Below are positions 9,247 to 18,601 of a DNA stretch of 64,000 nt, one piece after another (positions within the stretch are counted from its first letter, which is position 1; each line of letters begins with the position of its first letter). The stretch covers positions 1-64,000 of the forward strand of contig NZ_JBPSEH010000004.1 in assembly GCF_051488685.1 (NCBI RefSeq). The letters run 5' to 3'. Under the pieces are notes generated by a model. It was given only the letters and a program-made list of their open reading frames with translations. It was not told where the DNA came from and searched no databases. Position numbers and translations under genes: made by a program. The stretch is from Melioribacter sp051488685. Lineage in GTDB: Bacteria; Bacteroidota; Ignavibacteria; Ignavibacteriales; Melioribacteraceae.

Positions 9247-9940
9247 TGATTATATTCCAGATTTTCTGAACGGGGAGGCTCTTCTTATCGATAAACCGAT
9301 TCGCAAAACTTCTTTCGATATAGTTCATCGAGTTCGTAAAGCAGTAAATATTAAAAAAGTCGGACACGCCGGTACTCTCGACCCTCTGGCGACAGGCTTG
9401 CTGATTATTTGTACCGGCAGATTTACGAAAAAAATTCCCGAGTTTTCGAATTTAAATAAAGTTTATACAGGAATTATATCACTCGGCAAAACAACTCCGT
9501 CGTACGACCTCGAAACAGAATTCGACTCAGTCAAAGAGATTTCCGATATTGACGAGACGATTATTTATAAAACTGCCAAAGACTTTATTGGAAAATCTTT
9601 TCAACTGCCTCCGATGTACTCGGCAGTAAAAAAAAACGGACGTGCTTTATACAAATATGCGCGTAAAGGCATTGAAGTAGAACGTAAAGAAAGAGAAATA
9701 GAAGTTTTCCGGTTTGATATCAAAAAAATCGATATGCCCGATATCCATTTCGAAATTGAAGTTACACCCGGTACATATATTCGCGTAATTGCACACGAGT
9801 TTGGACAGAAAATTGGATGCGGAGCTTATCTTAAATCTTTGAGAAGAACAACAATCGGTCCTTATTCGGTCGAGGACGCTTTCGGGATCGAAGAATTTGA
9901 AAATTTCGTAACGAATTTAGCAGATAATGAACATATATAA
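9239..9940 (+). CDS. truB: tRNA pseudouridine-55 synthase TruB
   Basis: TruB makes pseudouridine 55 in the T-loop of tRNAs. The catalytic motif GHAGTLDPLATG is present, with its Asp at residue 48 counted from the ATG at 9239. The K-P-x-x-K-T-S pattern lies near the N-terminus. The frame is also open from an ATG at 9218, which would overlap rbfA by 29 nt. The 9239 start is preferred because it gives the family's short N-terminus and couples to the rbfA stop, but the AAGGA site lies only a few bases upstream, so the choice is not certain. Confidence 0.94.
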   Translation: MFNDYIPDFLNGEALLIDKPIRKTSFDIVHRVRKAVNIKKVGHAGTLDPLATGLLIICTGRFTKKIPEFSNLNKVYTGIISLGKTTPSYDLETEFDSVKEISDIDETIIYKTAKDFIGKSFQLPPMYSAVKKNGRALYKYARKGIEVERKEREIEVFRFDIKKIDMPDIHFEIEVTPGTYIRVIAHEFGQKIGCGAYLKSLRRTTIGPYSVEDAFGIEEFENFVTNLADNEHI

Positions 9941-10892
9941 AGAATCATTCTCGTTTGAAAAGGATAGAAAAACCGTAGTTACCGTAGGTAGTTTCGACGG
10001 CCTCCATCTGGGGCACTATAAAATATTGTCCCGATTGTTCGATATATCGGAACAGTGCAGTTGTGAATCGGTCCTTTTTACATTTGAACCACATCCGCGT
10101 CTTGTTATTTCAAAAGATTACGAAATTAAATTGCTTACAACATTGAATGAGAAAATTGATATTTTGAATAAAACAAAACTCGATAACCTTGTAATCCAGA
10201 AATTCAGCCGTGAATTTTCAGAAATGACGTCAGAAGAATTTATATATCAAATTCTTGTAAATCAGTTGAATCTATCGCATATTGTGATTGGACACGACCA
10301 CAAATTTGGCAGGGATCGAATGGGTGATGCCGAAAAATTGAGACAGCTCGGCAAGCAATACGGCTTTGAAGTAACTGCCGTTGAAGCCGAAAAATGTAAT
10401 GGCGAAGTTGTAAGCAGCACTAAAATAAGAAATGCCCTTGCCGAAGGAAATATTGATAAGGCTAATTTATTCCTCGGAAGAAATTACTCGTTTGAAGGAA
10501 TCGTCGTTAAAGGCGCCCAAAGAGGAAGAAGATTGGGGTTCCCTACTGCAAACATTAAGCTCGACAATAACTATAAAGCGCTTCCTGCCAATGGAGTTTA
10601 TGCGGTCAACGCTTTTCTAAATGGTAATTCTTTGATGGGAATTATGAATATCGGTTTAAGACCGACTTTCAATGAGAAACCAGAAATTACAATTGAAGTT
10701 CATTTGATAAACAAAGATTTCAGTAAATACGAAAAAAATATCTATGGAGAAAGACTCAAAGTGGAAGTGATTAAAAGAATAAGAAAAGAAATCAAATTCG
10801 ACAGTGTGGATATGTTGATCAAACAAATAGAAGACGACAAAAAAACAGCGCTCCAAATATTAAGCAAATTTGAGGATAAATCGATAAATTAA
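9927..10892 (+). CDS. ribF: Bifunctional riboflavin kinase / FAD synthetase RibF
   Basis: RibF converts riboflavin to FMN and then FAD. The 321-aa protein has an N-terminal nucleotidyltransferase with the H-x-G-H motif (H27-L-G-H30 after GSFDG). The C-terminal kinase domain has RGRRLGFPTANI near residue 200 and GVYAV after it. The ATG lies 14 nt inside the end of truB, consistent with coupled translation. The pairing truB-ribF after infB-rbfA is common in bacteria. Confidence 0.96.
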   Translation: MNIYKESFSFEKDRKTVVTVGSFDGLHLGHYKILSRLFDISEQCSCESVLFTFEPHPRLVISKDYEIKLLTTLNEKIDILNKTKLDNLVIQKFSREFSEMTSEEFIYQILVNQLNLSHIVIGHDHKFGRDRMGDAEKLRQLGKQYGFEVTAVEAEKCNGEVVSSTKIRNALAEGNIDKANLFLGRNYSFEGIVVKGAQRGRRLGFPTANIKLDNNYKALPANGVYAVNAFLNGNSLMGIMNIGLRPTFNEKPEITIEVHLINKDFSKYEKNIYGERLKVEVIKRIRKEIKFDSVDMLIKQIEDDKKTALQILSKFEDKSIN

Positions 10893-10984
10893 ACCTTATA
10901 ATTTATTTATTTTATTGAAAATAACTAATTAATTCTGGTTGCGACTGGAATTACATTGTAAAACAAATTAAAAGGAGTAACAAA

Positions 10985-11254
10985 ATGTCAATTTCAAACG
11001 AAAGGAAGCAGGAGCTAATTAAGAAATATGGTATGAACGAAAAAGACAGTGGCAGAACTGAAGTTCAGATCGCTATCTTAACAGAAAGAATCAATAATCT
11101 TACAGCCCACTTCGACCAACATAAAAAGGATCACGCTTCACGCAGAGGTCTAATGCAAATTGTAGGTAAAAGAAGAAGATTGCTCGATTATTTGATGAAA
11201 AAAGATATTGAAAGATATCGCGCAATAATTAAAGAGTTAAACATTAGAAAGTAG
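10985..11254 (+). CDS. rpsO: 30S ribosomal protein S15
   Basis: An 89-aa primary 16S rRNA-binding protein. The conserved features are the KKYGMNEKDSGRTEVQIA start region, the LTAHFDQHKKDHASRRGL core and the KRRRLLDYL helix. An AAAGGAG ribosome site precedes the ATG. The 92-bp AT-rich leader after ribF may hold a promoter. An S15 autoregulatory structure cannot be shown by eye. rpsO-pnp is a widely conserved pair. Confidence 0.98.
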   Translation: MSISNERKQELIKKYGMNEKDSGRTEVQIAILTERINNLTAHFDQHKKDHASRRGLMQIVGKRRRLLDYLMKKDIERYRAIIKELNIRK

Positions 11255-11264
11255 GAAAACAAAA

Positions 11265-13385
11265 ATGGTTTTTACTAAAGAAGTTCAAATAGGTAAACAT
11301 AAATTAAAATTTGAAACGGGAAAATTAGCCAAGCAGTCAAACGGCGCAGTAATGGTAAGTTATGGCGATACAATGGTATTGGTTACGGCTGTGGCGGGGG
11401 ACTTGCGTGACGATGTCGATTTTTTCCCACTGAGTGTTGAATATCGCGAAAAATCGTTCGCTGCAGGTAAAATTCCCGGAGGCTTCATTAAACGCGAAGG
11501 CCGCCCAAGCGACAAAGAAATTCTCAGCGCACGATTAATTGATCGTCCGATAAGACCTCTTTTCCCGAAAAATTATTATAACGATACGCAGGTGGCTGCT
11601 TTTGTTTATTCATTCGACAATGAAAACGACCCCGATGTAATTGCTGCCTGTGGTGCCTCGGCTGCATTAGTCATTTCAGATATCCCTTTCCTTGAGCCTA
11701 TTGGAGAGGTTAGAGTCGGCAGGATTAATGGTCAGTTCGTAATCAATCCATCCCTTCAGGAGATAGAAGAGAGCGATATCGAACTCGTGGTAGCTGGAAC
11801 AGAATCGTCGATTATGATGGTTGAAGGCGAAGCAAAAGAAGTAAGCGAAGAAGATATGCTCAATGCATTGAAATTCGCTCATCAGGAAATCAAAAAGATT
11901 GTGGCAGTTCAAAATGAGCTACGTGAACTCTGTGGCAAACCCAAAATGGAAGTGCCTGAAGTTGAACTGGATCAAAATCTTGTAGACGAAGTCAATCGTC
12001 TGGCATACGATAATATGAAAACAATTGTGGCGTCTGTTCTTACGAAAGAAGAGCGCTCGCAAAAGAATAAAGAACTTGCAGAAGAAGTTATTAAACAACT
12101 CAGCGAAAAATTCCCCGAGCAGGAGAAAGCAATTAAAACAATCCTGCACGATATGGAAAAAGAATTGATGCGTCAGAGGATCCTTCAGGAAGGATTACGC
12201 CTCGATGGCAGGAAAACTACTGAAATTCGTCCAATTTCGATTGAAGTTGGGCTGCTGCCACGTCCACACGGTTCGGCACTTTTTACACGCGGCGAAACAC
12301 AAAGTCTAACGACATTAACGCTCGGTACCAAACAAGACGAGCAAATAATTGATGGACTAATGACAGAATTCAGAAAGCGTTTTATACTACACTATAATTT
12401 CCCTCCCTTCAGCGTAGGTGAAGTTGGCAAGTATTCTGGAGTTGGCAGACGTGAAATTGGTCATGGTAATCTTGCAGAAAGAGCTCTGAAAAATCTAATT
12501 CCACCGGAAGACCAATTTCCATATATGATTAGACTTAATTCCGACATACTGGAATCGAACGGATCGTCTTCAATGGCTACGGTTTGTGCCGGTTCATTAG
12601 CTTTGATGGACGGAGGTGTGCCGATTAAAAAAGCAGTAGCCGGCATTGCTATGGGATTGATTAAAGAAGGTGACAGGTATGCAATTCTTTCAGATATTTT
12701 AGGCAACGAGGATCATCTGGGTGATATGGACTTCAAAGTGGCTGGAACAAAAGACGGCATCACAGCATTCCAGATGGATATTAAAATTCAGGGTATTTCG
12801 TATGAAATAATGGAAAAAGCTCTTGCTCAGGCAAAGGAAGGAAGAATCTATATCCTGGAGAAGATGAACGAAGTTATTGCAGAACCCCGTAGTACCATTT
12901 CCCCGTATGCACCTACACTTTTGACGACAAAGATACCGACCGACAAAATCGGCTCGGTTATTGGACCCGGAGGAAAAGTTATTCAGAAAATACAAAAGGA
13001 CTATAATGTGGAAATTGCCATCGAAGAAGATGGAACTGTCAATATTTCGGGAAATGATTCAAAACTGGCTAAAGAAGCGCGTGAATATATAAAATGGCTC
13101 ACGGCAGACCCAGAAGTTGGTAAGAATTATAACGGAAAAGTAGTTCGACTTGCCGACTTTGGTGCTTTCGTCGAAATATTGCCTGGTGTACAGGGATTAT
13201 TGCATATATCTCAAATTGACAATAAGAGGATCGACAAAGTAAGTGACGTTCTAAAAGAAGGAGATATTGTTAGAGTAAAACTGCTGAGTATTGAAGGAAA
13301 TAAATATTCTCTTTCGAGAAAAGCATTGTTAAAAGAAAAAGATGAAGAGGAAACTACAGACACTTCGGGATCCTCCGAAAAGTAA
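11265..13385 (+). CDS. pnp: Polyribonucleotide nucleotidyltransferase (PNPase)
   Basis: A phosphorolytic 3'-5' exoribonuclease of 706 aa. Two RNase PH cores (about residues 1-220 and 300-540) are separated by a helical linker. A KH domain (about 552-612, with the GPGG loop in GSVIGPGGKVI) and an S1 domain (about 617-690) follow. It lies 10 nt after rpsO and the transcript ends at the terminator immediately downstream. Confidence 0.98.
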   Translation: MVFTKEVQIGKHKLKFETGKLAKQSNGAVMVSYGDTMVLVTAVAGDLRDDVDFFPLSVEYREKSFAAGKIPGGFIKREGRPSDKEILSARLIDRPIRPLFPKNYYNDTQVAAFVYSFDNENDPDVIAACGASAALVISDIPFLEPIGEVRVGRINGQFVINPSLQEIEESDIELVVAGTESSIMMVEGEAKEVSEEDMLNALKFAHQEIKKIVAVQNELRELCGKPKMEVPEVELDQNLVDEVNRLAYDNMKTIVASVLTKEERSQKNKELAEEVIKQLSEKFPEQEKAIKTILHDMEKELMRQRILQEGLRLDGRKTTEIRPISIEVGLLPRPHGSALFTRGETQSLTTLTLGTKQDEQIIDGLMTEFRKRFILHYNFPPFSVGEVGKYSGVGRREIGHGNLAERALKNLIPPEDQFPYMIRLNSDILESNGSSSMATVCAGSLALMDGGVPIKKAVAGIAMGLIKEGDRYAILSDILGNEDHLGDMDFKVAGTKDGITAFQMDIKIQGISYEIMEKALAQAKEGRIYILEKMNEVIAEPRSTISPYAPTLLTTKIPTDKIGSVIGPGGKVIQKIQKDYNVEIAIEEDGTVNISGNDSKLAKEAREYIKWLTADPEVGKNYNGKVVRLADFGAFVEILPGVQGLLHISQIDNKRIDKVSDVLKEGDIVRVKLLSIEGNKYSLSRKALLKEKDEEETTDTSGSSEK

Positions 13386-13389
13386 TATT

Positions 13390-13419
13390 ACGCCGGTGAT
13401 AAACCGGCGTCGTTTTTTT
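13390..13419 (+). terminator. Rho-independent terminator after pnp
   Basis: A perfect 7-bp GC-rich stem (ACGCCGG at 13390-13396, CCGGCGT at 13404-13410) with a 7-nt loop is followed by CG and seven T. It closes the rimP-to-pnp transcription unit. Confidence 0.92.
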
Positions 13420-13439
13420 AAATAAATATGAGTGATTAA

Positions 13440-14507
13440 ATGGAAATCGGTAATCTCGATCTGGGAAATCGACTTTTTTTGGCTCCAATGGCAGAGATTA
13501 CCGACTCACCGTTCAGAAGAATAGCCAGAAAACACGGCGCGGGAATTGTATTTACGCAGATGGTCAGTGCACTGGGTGTTGTCGAAGGCGACTTCAATAC
13601 TCTGAGATATCTGGCATTTGACAGGGCAGAAAAACCAATTGGTGTTCAAATTCTGGGCAACGATCCTTCAATTGTTGGCGAGGCGGTCAAAGAAATTGTC
13701 CGTTATAAACCCGATATTATTGACCTCAACTGTGGTTGTCCTGTCGATAAAGTCACTTCGTGCAATATGGGTGCGCAACTTTTGAAAGATCCAAAAAGAA
13801 TCGGTAAACTAATCGATTCGATGACTAAAAATTCGAACGGCATACCTGTTTCGGTTAAAATCCGACTCGGTTATGACGACAGGAATATCGATATCCTCGA
13901 TATTGTTAGGGCAGTCGAAAACAACGGTGCTTCTTATATTACCGTTCATGCAAGAACGAAAAAACAAAGATACGACTCGGAAGTTGATTGGGGATGGATT
14001 CGAAAAATTAGAGAATCCACAAACTTGAAAGTAATAGGAAATGGATCTTTGTTCAGTCCAAATGACATAAAAAAAATGATGGAAATTACCGGTTGTTATT
14101 CGGCAATGATAGCCCGTGGTGCTCTCGGAAATCCATTTATTTTTGAGAGATATAACAAACTCTCTTCAGAAGGATTTGACCCTGGACATCCGGACATTAC
14201 AACAGCTGTCAGCGTTTTGAAGGAACATTTAAAATTACTCGAAAATGAGTACGGTCCAGTAAATGCCCTTGACAAAGGGAAGAGGCAAATCCTTTGGTAC
14301 TTCAGATTTTATCCAGAGCTGGAATTAATTCTCAAAAAAGTATTTAGCGTTTTAATTTATGATGAACTATACGAGGTGGTAGACCAGCACGCAGAGCACA
14401 TTAAAAAAACGGGCGTAGATAGCTTTATTAATAGTGAAATCGATCATCGATTCAGAAAAAAAGTTTTGTACTGGCTCGAAACAGATGAATTCGAAGCTTT
14501 ATTGTAA
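13440..14507 (+). CDS. dusB: tRNA-dihydrouridine synthase (DusB family)
   Basis: A TIM-barrel flavoenzyme that reduces uridines in the tRNA D-loop. The 355-aa protein has the FMN-site start LAPMAEITDSPFRR and the DLNCGCP motif with the catalytic Cys at residue 100. VHARTKKQRY and the GNGSLF loop follow. The length and the C-terminal helical tail fit the DusB subgroup. The ATG has no strong ribosome site. It starts a new unit after the pnp terminator. Confidence 0.93.
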   Translation: MEIGNLDLGNRLFLAPMAEITDSPFRRIARKHGAGIVFTQMVSALGVVEGDFNTLRYLAFDRAEKPIGVQILGNDPSIVGEAVKEIVRYKPDIIDLNCGCPVDKVTSCNMGAQLLKDPKRIGKLIDSMTKNSNGIPVSVKIRLGYDDRNIDILDIVRAVENNGASYITVHARTKKQRYDSEVDWGWIRKIRESTNLKVIGNGSLFSPNDIKKMMEITGCYSAMIARGALGNPFIFERYNKLSSEGFDPGHPDITTAVSVLKEHLKLLENEYGPVNALDKGKRQILWYFRFYPELELILKKVFSVLIYDELYEVVDQHAEHIKKTGVDSFINSEIDHRFRKKVLYWLETDEFEALL

Positions 14508-14528
14508 CAACTAACAGAGTTTTTATAG

Positions 14529-16082
14529 ATGAAAAAAGAAATTATTATCAGTAGCTCGACCACTCAAAATAGGGTGGCAATTACAGAAGACGGAAACCTT
14601 GTCGATTTTTTTGTCGATCATCCTGAAAAACAAAGAATGGTTGGCAATATCTATCTCGGTAAGGTAGCCAGAGTTTTACCCGGAATTCGCGCGGCTTTTA
14701 TTGATATCGGATTAAAACACGATGCCTTTCTTCATTTTTCGGATATAGGAGAAAGGACAGAGGCTCTTCAAGGAATATTCGAAGACGACGACGAATTGGA
14801 TGCCGACGAGAATGATAACGGCGAAGAAATTCAAAAACCTGAAAAGAAAGAAAAAACTTTCGTTCGCCTTCATAAAGGTCAGGAAATTTTAGTTCAGATA
14901 TTGAAAGAACCTGTCAAAGATAAAGGCGTAAGAGTAACATCGTCGATTTCCATACCAGGTAGATTTTGCGTCCTTTTGCCAATGGACGATAAAATTGGCG
15001 TCTCTAAAAAAATTACAGATATCAAGGAAAGAAAACGGCTCCGTAGAATTGCACGTGAAATTCTTCCCGACAACTGCGGACTGATCATAAGAACCGCAGC
15101 AAAAGATCAGGACGAAGAAGCACTTTCGGCCGACCTGAAATATCTTGTAAAAATATGGAAAGATATCGAGGAAGAAGCAAAAAAACAGAAACCTCCAGCA
15201 CTACTATATAAAGATTTGAGTACTACAATAAGCGTCATACGCGATCTATTTACCGCTGACGTTTCAAAAGTGTTTGTCGATTCGAAAAAACTATGGAAGG
15301 AAATTCGAAATTATGTCCAGTTTGTACAACCCTCGTTGGTTGATAGAATAGAATACTACAAAGGTGAGGAGCCAATATTTTCAACATTCAAAATCGACGA
15401 GCAGATAAAACTGCTGATGGGACGCCGTATTCCGCTGCCCAGCGGAGGGCATATCGTAATTGAGCATACTGAAGCAATGACAGTTATCGACGTAAACAGC
15501 GGCAGATATGCTGCTAAAAAAGAACAGGAACTCAATTCATTAAAAACTGACCTCGAAGCTGCCAGAGAAATTGTACGTCAGCTTAGACTGCGCGATATCG
15601 GAGGACTGATTGTCGTCGATTTTATTGACCTTGAAGATGAAAAAAACAGAAAGAAAATTTACGACGAACTTAAGAAAGAATTCCGCAAAGACCGGGCTAA
15701 AACAGCATTGTTACCAATGACTGAATTTGGTTTGGTGCAAATTACCCGCCAGCGCGTGCGCGAAAATATTGTTCAGTCGATGACCGAACCGTGTCCTTAT
15801 TGTAATGGAACAGGATTATTGACTAAAACTTCGAGCGTTATTCATGAGATCGAAAAATGGTTGCAACGTTATCGACTCGAAGGAAAGAATAAATCTTTAG
15901 TTCTTCACGTTCACCCAATAACAGCAGAAAAAATGCGGGAAGGCTTCATTTCGCCTTTGACAAAAATTCAACTAAAATATTTTATCAGGCTTAAGATCAA
16001 AGAAGACGAAAAGATGAATCCTCAGATGTTCAAAATTTATTCTAAAAAAACGGGTGAGGATTTAACCGAAGAATTTGCTTAA
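14529..16082 (+). CDS. rng: Ribonuclease E/G family endoribonuclease
   Basis: RNase G-type enzyme of 517 aa for rRNA 5' processing and mRNA decay. An S1 domain spans roughly residues 35-150 and is interrupted by an acidic Asp/Glu-rich insert at about 85-109. The metal-binding aspartates D321 (VIDVNSGRY) and D364 (VVDFIDLE) are 43 residues apart, as in E. coli RNase E. The Zn-link motif C422-x2-C425 is present. There is no long C-terminal degradosome scaffold, so RNase G is the better label. It lies 21 nt after dusB. Confidence 0.95.
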   Translation: MKKEIIISSSTTQNRVAITEDGNLVDFFVDHPEKQRMVGNIYLGKVARVLPGIRAAFIDIGLKHDAFLHFSDIGERTEALQGIFEDDDELDADENDNGEEIQKPEKKEKTFVRLHKGQEILVQILKEPVKDKGVRVTSSISIPGRFCVLLPMDDKIGVSKKITDIKERKRLRRIAREILPDNCGLIIRTAAKDQDEEALSADLKYLVKIWKDIEEEAKKQKPPALLYKDLSTTISVIRDLFTADVSKVFVDSKKLWKEIRNYVQFVQPSLVDRIEYYKGEEPIFSTFKIDEQIKLLMGRRIPLPSGGHIVIEHTEAMTVIDVNSGRYAAKKEQELNSLKTDLEAAREIVRQLRLRDIGGLIVVDFIDLEDEKNRKKIYDELKKEFRKDRAKTALLPMTEFGLVQITRQRVRENIVQSMTEPCPYCNGTGLLTKTSSVIHEIEKWLQRYRLEGKNKSLVLHVHPITAEKMREGFISPLTKIQLKYFIRLKIKEDEKMNPQMFKIYSKKTGEDLTEEFA

Positions 16083-16125
16083 TTTTACGTCAGTAAAATT
16101 TTTCATTAAAAAATGAGAGGATGCA

Positions 16126-16773
16126 ATGAAGTTTTTTATCGACTCTGCTAATATCGATCATATAAAGGAGGCCGCTTCCTACGGCTTGCTCGACGGCGTT
16201 ACAACCAATCCATCGCTTGTTGCTAAAGAAGGAAGGGACTTTATCGAATTGCTAAATGAAATTGTCCAGATTGTAGATGGTCCTATCAGTGCCGAAGTGG
16301 TTTCTACAGACTATGAGGGAATTCTTAAAGAAGCTCGACAACTGGCAAAGATACATCATAATATCGTGGTTAAAGTTCCTCTTATCAAAGAAGGAATTAA
16401 AGCAGTTAAAACACTTTCCGAAGAAGGAATTAAAACAAATGTGACGCTTTGCTTTTCCCCCACGCAAGCACTTCTTGCTGCAAAAGCCGGCGCTACGTAC
16501 ATAAGCCCTTTTGTAGGAAGACTCGACGATATCAGTCATGTCGGTATGGATTTAATTGAACAGATAATTCAGATCTACAGAAATTATAATTTCAAAACAC
16601 AGGTGCTGGTTGCGAGTATTCGTCATCCACTCCATGTAGTCGAAGCTGCTATGATGGGTGCAGACGTGGCTACGATGCCTTTCGATGTAATCGAAAAATT
16701 ATTTAAACATCCTCTGACAGATATTGGTCTTGAAAAATTCTTAAATGACTGGAAAAAGCTAGAGAATAAATAA
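16126..16773 (+). CDS. Small transaldolase (TalC/FSA family)
   Basis: A 215-aa class I aldolase-fold enzyme. The start MKFFIDSAN, the DGVTTNPSL segment and the Schiff-base lysine K83 in VVKVPLI define the family. Members act either as transaldolases in the pentose phosphate pathway or as fructose-6-phosphate aldolases. Telling these apart needs activity data, but the transaldolase role is commoner outside enterics. A GAGAGG ribosome site precedes the ATG. gcvT follows after 1 nt. Confidence 0.94.
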   Translation: MKFFIDSANIDHIKEAASYGLLDGVTTNPSLVAKEGRDFIELLNEIVQIVDGPISAEVVSTDYEGILKEARQLAKIHHNIVVKVPLIKEGIKAVKTLSEEGIKTNVTLCFSPTQALLAAKAGATYISPFVGRLDDISHVGMDLIEQIIQIYRNYNFKTQVLVASIRHPLHVVEAAMMGADVATMPFDVIEKLFKHPLTDIGLEKFLNDWKKLENK

Positions 16774-16774
16774 C

Positions 16775-17857
16775 ATGAAATCCACAAAATTCTATTCGAT
16801 TCATCAAAAACTAAACGCTAAAATTGTCGATTTTGCCGGCTTTAAGATGCCTATTCAATATTCGTCAATTATTGAAGAACATAAAGCTGTAAGAAGCAAT
16901 GTCGGTGTTTTTGACGTTTCTCATATGGGGGAGATTATAATTAAAGGCGATAATGCGCTTGATTTCGTTCAATTTGTTACAACTAACGACGCATCAGTTC
17001 TTACAAACGGACGTGTTCAGTATTCGTTAATGTGTTATGAAGATGGCGGTATAGTTGACGATCTGCTGGTTTATCGTATTAATCAAAATGAATACATGTT
17101 TGTGGTTAATGCTGCAAATAAAGATAAAGATTACGATTGGCTATTGAGAAATAATAAATACGATGTCGAAATTATAGATGAAAGCGATGAATACTCGCTA
17201 ATGGCTGTACAAGGACCAAATTCAAAAACGGTGCTTCAGAAAATTTGTGATCGCGAACTGAATCTCGAATATTATCACTTTTTCAATGCAAAGATTGCTG
17301 GAATTGATACTCTAATATCGAGGACTGGATACACAGGCGAACTTGGATATGAAATCTATTTCAAAGGCGACGAAGAAGTAGCATTAAAAATTTGGGATTC
17401 AATTTTCGAAGCCGGCAGTGAATTCAATATCAAACCTGTGGGATTGGGTGCGAGAGATACACTGCGTCTTGAAATGGGATATTGTCTTTATGGCAATGAT
17501 ATTGACAGAACCACAAACCCACTTGAAGCGAGTCTTGGATGGGTAGTCAAATTAAAGAAGAATAATTTCATTGGTAGAGAAGCACTTCTTCAAATCAAAG
17601 AAAACGGTTTAAAAAGGAAACTGACGCCCATAGTCTCCCAGGAAAAAGCATTTCCACGTCACGGTTATGAAATTACAGCCAATGGAAATATTATCGGTAA
17701 AGTAACAAGTGGTACTGTCAGCCCGATAATCGAAAAAGCTATTGCGCTCGGATATGTTGACATCAACTACGCTACTGAAGGTACAAGAGTTAATTTTCTT
17801 ATAAGAGGTAAAGAAGTACCAGCTATTGTAACTAAATTACCATTTATCAAAAACTGA
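16775..17857 (+). CDS. gcvT: Glycine cleavage system aminomethyltransferase (T protein)
   Basis: GcvT transfers the methylene group from aminomethyl-lipoyl H protein to tetrahydrofolate, releasing ammonia. The 360-aa protein has the N-terminal substrate region GFKMPIQY, FDVSHMGE, the folate-site segment RTGYTGELGYEI and the GLGARDTLRLEMGY core. The C-terminal barrel ends the protein. The other gcv genes are not in this window, so the system must be completed elsewhere. It starts 1 nt after the transaldolase stop. Confidence 0.96.
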   Translation: MKSTKFYSIHQKLNAKIVDFAGFKMPIQYSSIIEEHKAVRSNVGVFDVSHMGEIIIKGDNALDFVQFVTTNDASVLTNGRVQYSLMCYEDGGIVDDLLVYRINQNEYMFVVNAANKDKDYDWLLRNNKYDVEIIDESDEYSLMAVQGPNSKTVLQKICDRELNLEYYHFFNAKIAGIDTLISRTGYTGELGYEIYFKGDEEVALKIWDSIFEAGSEFNIKPVGLGARDTLRLEMGYCLYGNDIDRTTNPLEASLGWVVKLKKNNFIGREALLQIKENGLKRKLTPIVSQEKAFPRHGYEITANGNIIGKVTSGTVSPIIEKAIALGYVDINYATEGTRVNFLIRGKEVPAIVTKLPFIKN

Positions 17858-17858
17858 T

Positions 17859-18578
17859 ATGAAAATTAATGTACTTTTTTCGAACTTGTTTTTAGATGAA
17901 CTCTATTTTACCGGTAAAACAGTTGTGGTCATCGACGTGCTGCGGGCAACCACTGTAATTACAACTGCCCTGGCAAATGGAGCACGAGAAATTATTCCAG
18001 TAAGTACACTCGATTTTGCAATGAAAATCTCGGGTGACGCTTTTAGAAGCCAAACACTTCTTTGTGGTGAAAGAAATACCAAAATGGTGGAAGGCTTTAA
18101 CCTGGGAAATTCGCCGCTTGAATACCGTCCCGAAGTAGTTGCTGGAAAGTCAATTATTTTTTATACTACGAATGGAAGCAAAACTATTGTAAAAGCTAAA
18201 TTCAGTAAAAACCTGTTTGCATGTTCTTTTAATAATTTGCCTGCAATCGCACGTCATATGCTCCAGCTTAATGAAGATTTCGAAATAGTTTGTGCCGGAA
18301 CTAACGGGATGTTTAATCTGGAAGATGCGGTTTGCGCCGGCGTCTTAATTAATGAACTTAAAAAACTAACAGAAAATCTCGAACTCTCGGATTCAGCAAG
18401 TGCAAGTTTGATTATAAGTAATAGCAATACCAAAAATCTTTTCAATTTCCTTTGTAACACTGAACACGGCAGGCTATTAATAGAAAATGGATTTGAAGAC
18501 GATATTCTCGAATGTGCAAAAATTGGTTCTACCGATATTATTCCATACTATGTTTCTGGAACGATGAAAAGACTATGA
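17859..18578 (+). CDS. comB: 2-phosphosulfolactate phosphatase family protein
   Basis: A 239-aa ComB-family protein with the diagnostic VVVIDVLRATTVITTAL stretch near residues 22-38, the LCGERN loop and FYTTNGSKTI. ComB dephosphorylates phosphosulfolactate in coenzyme M biosynthesis in methanogens. Bacterial homologues exist without that pathway and are of uncertain substrate. No comA or comC is visible here. It begins 1 nt after gcvT, so it belongs to that transcription unit. Confidence 0.85.
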   Translation: MKINVLFSNLFLDELYFTGKTVVVIDVLRATTVITTALANGAREIIPVSTLDFAMKISGDAFRSQTLLCGERNTKMVEGFNLGNSPLEYRPEVVAGKSIIFYTTNGSKTIVKAKFSKNLFACSFNNLPAIARHMLQLNEDFEIVCAGTNGMFNLEDAVCAGVLINELKKLTENLELSDSASASLIISNSNTKNLFNFLCNTEHGRLLIENGFEDDILECAKIGSTDIIPYYVSGTMKRL

Positions 18579-18601
18579 AAACTCCGATAGCTAATTGAAA
18601 G

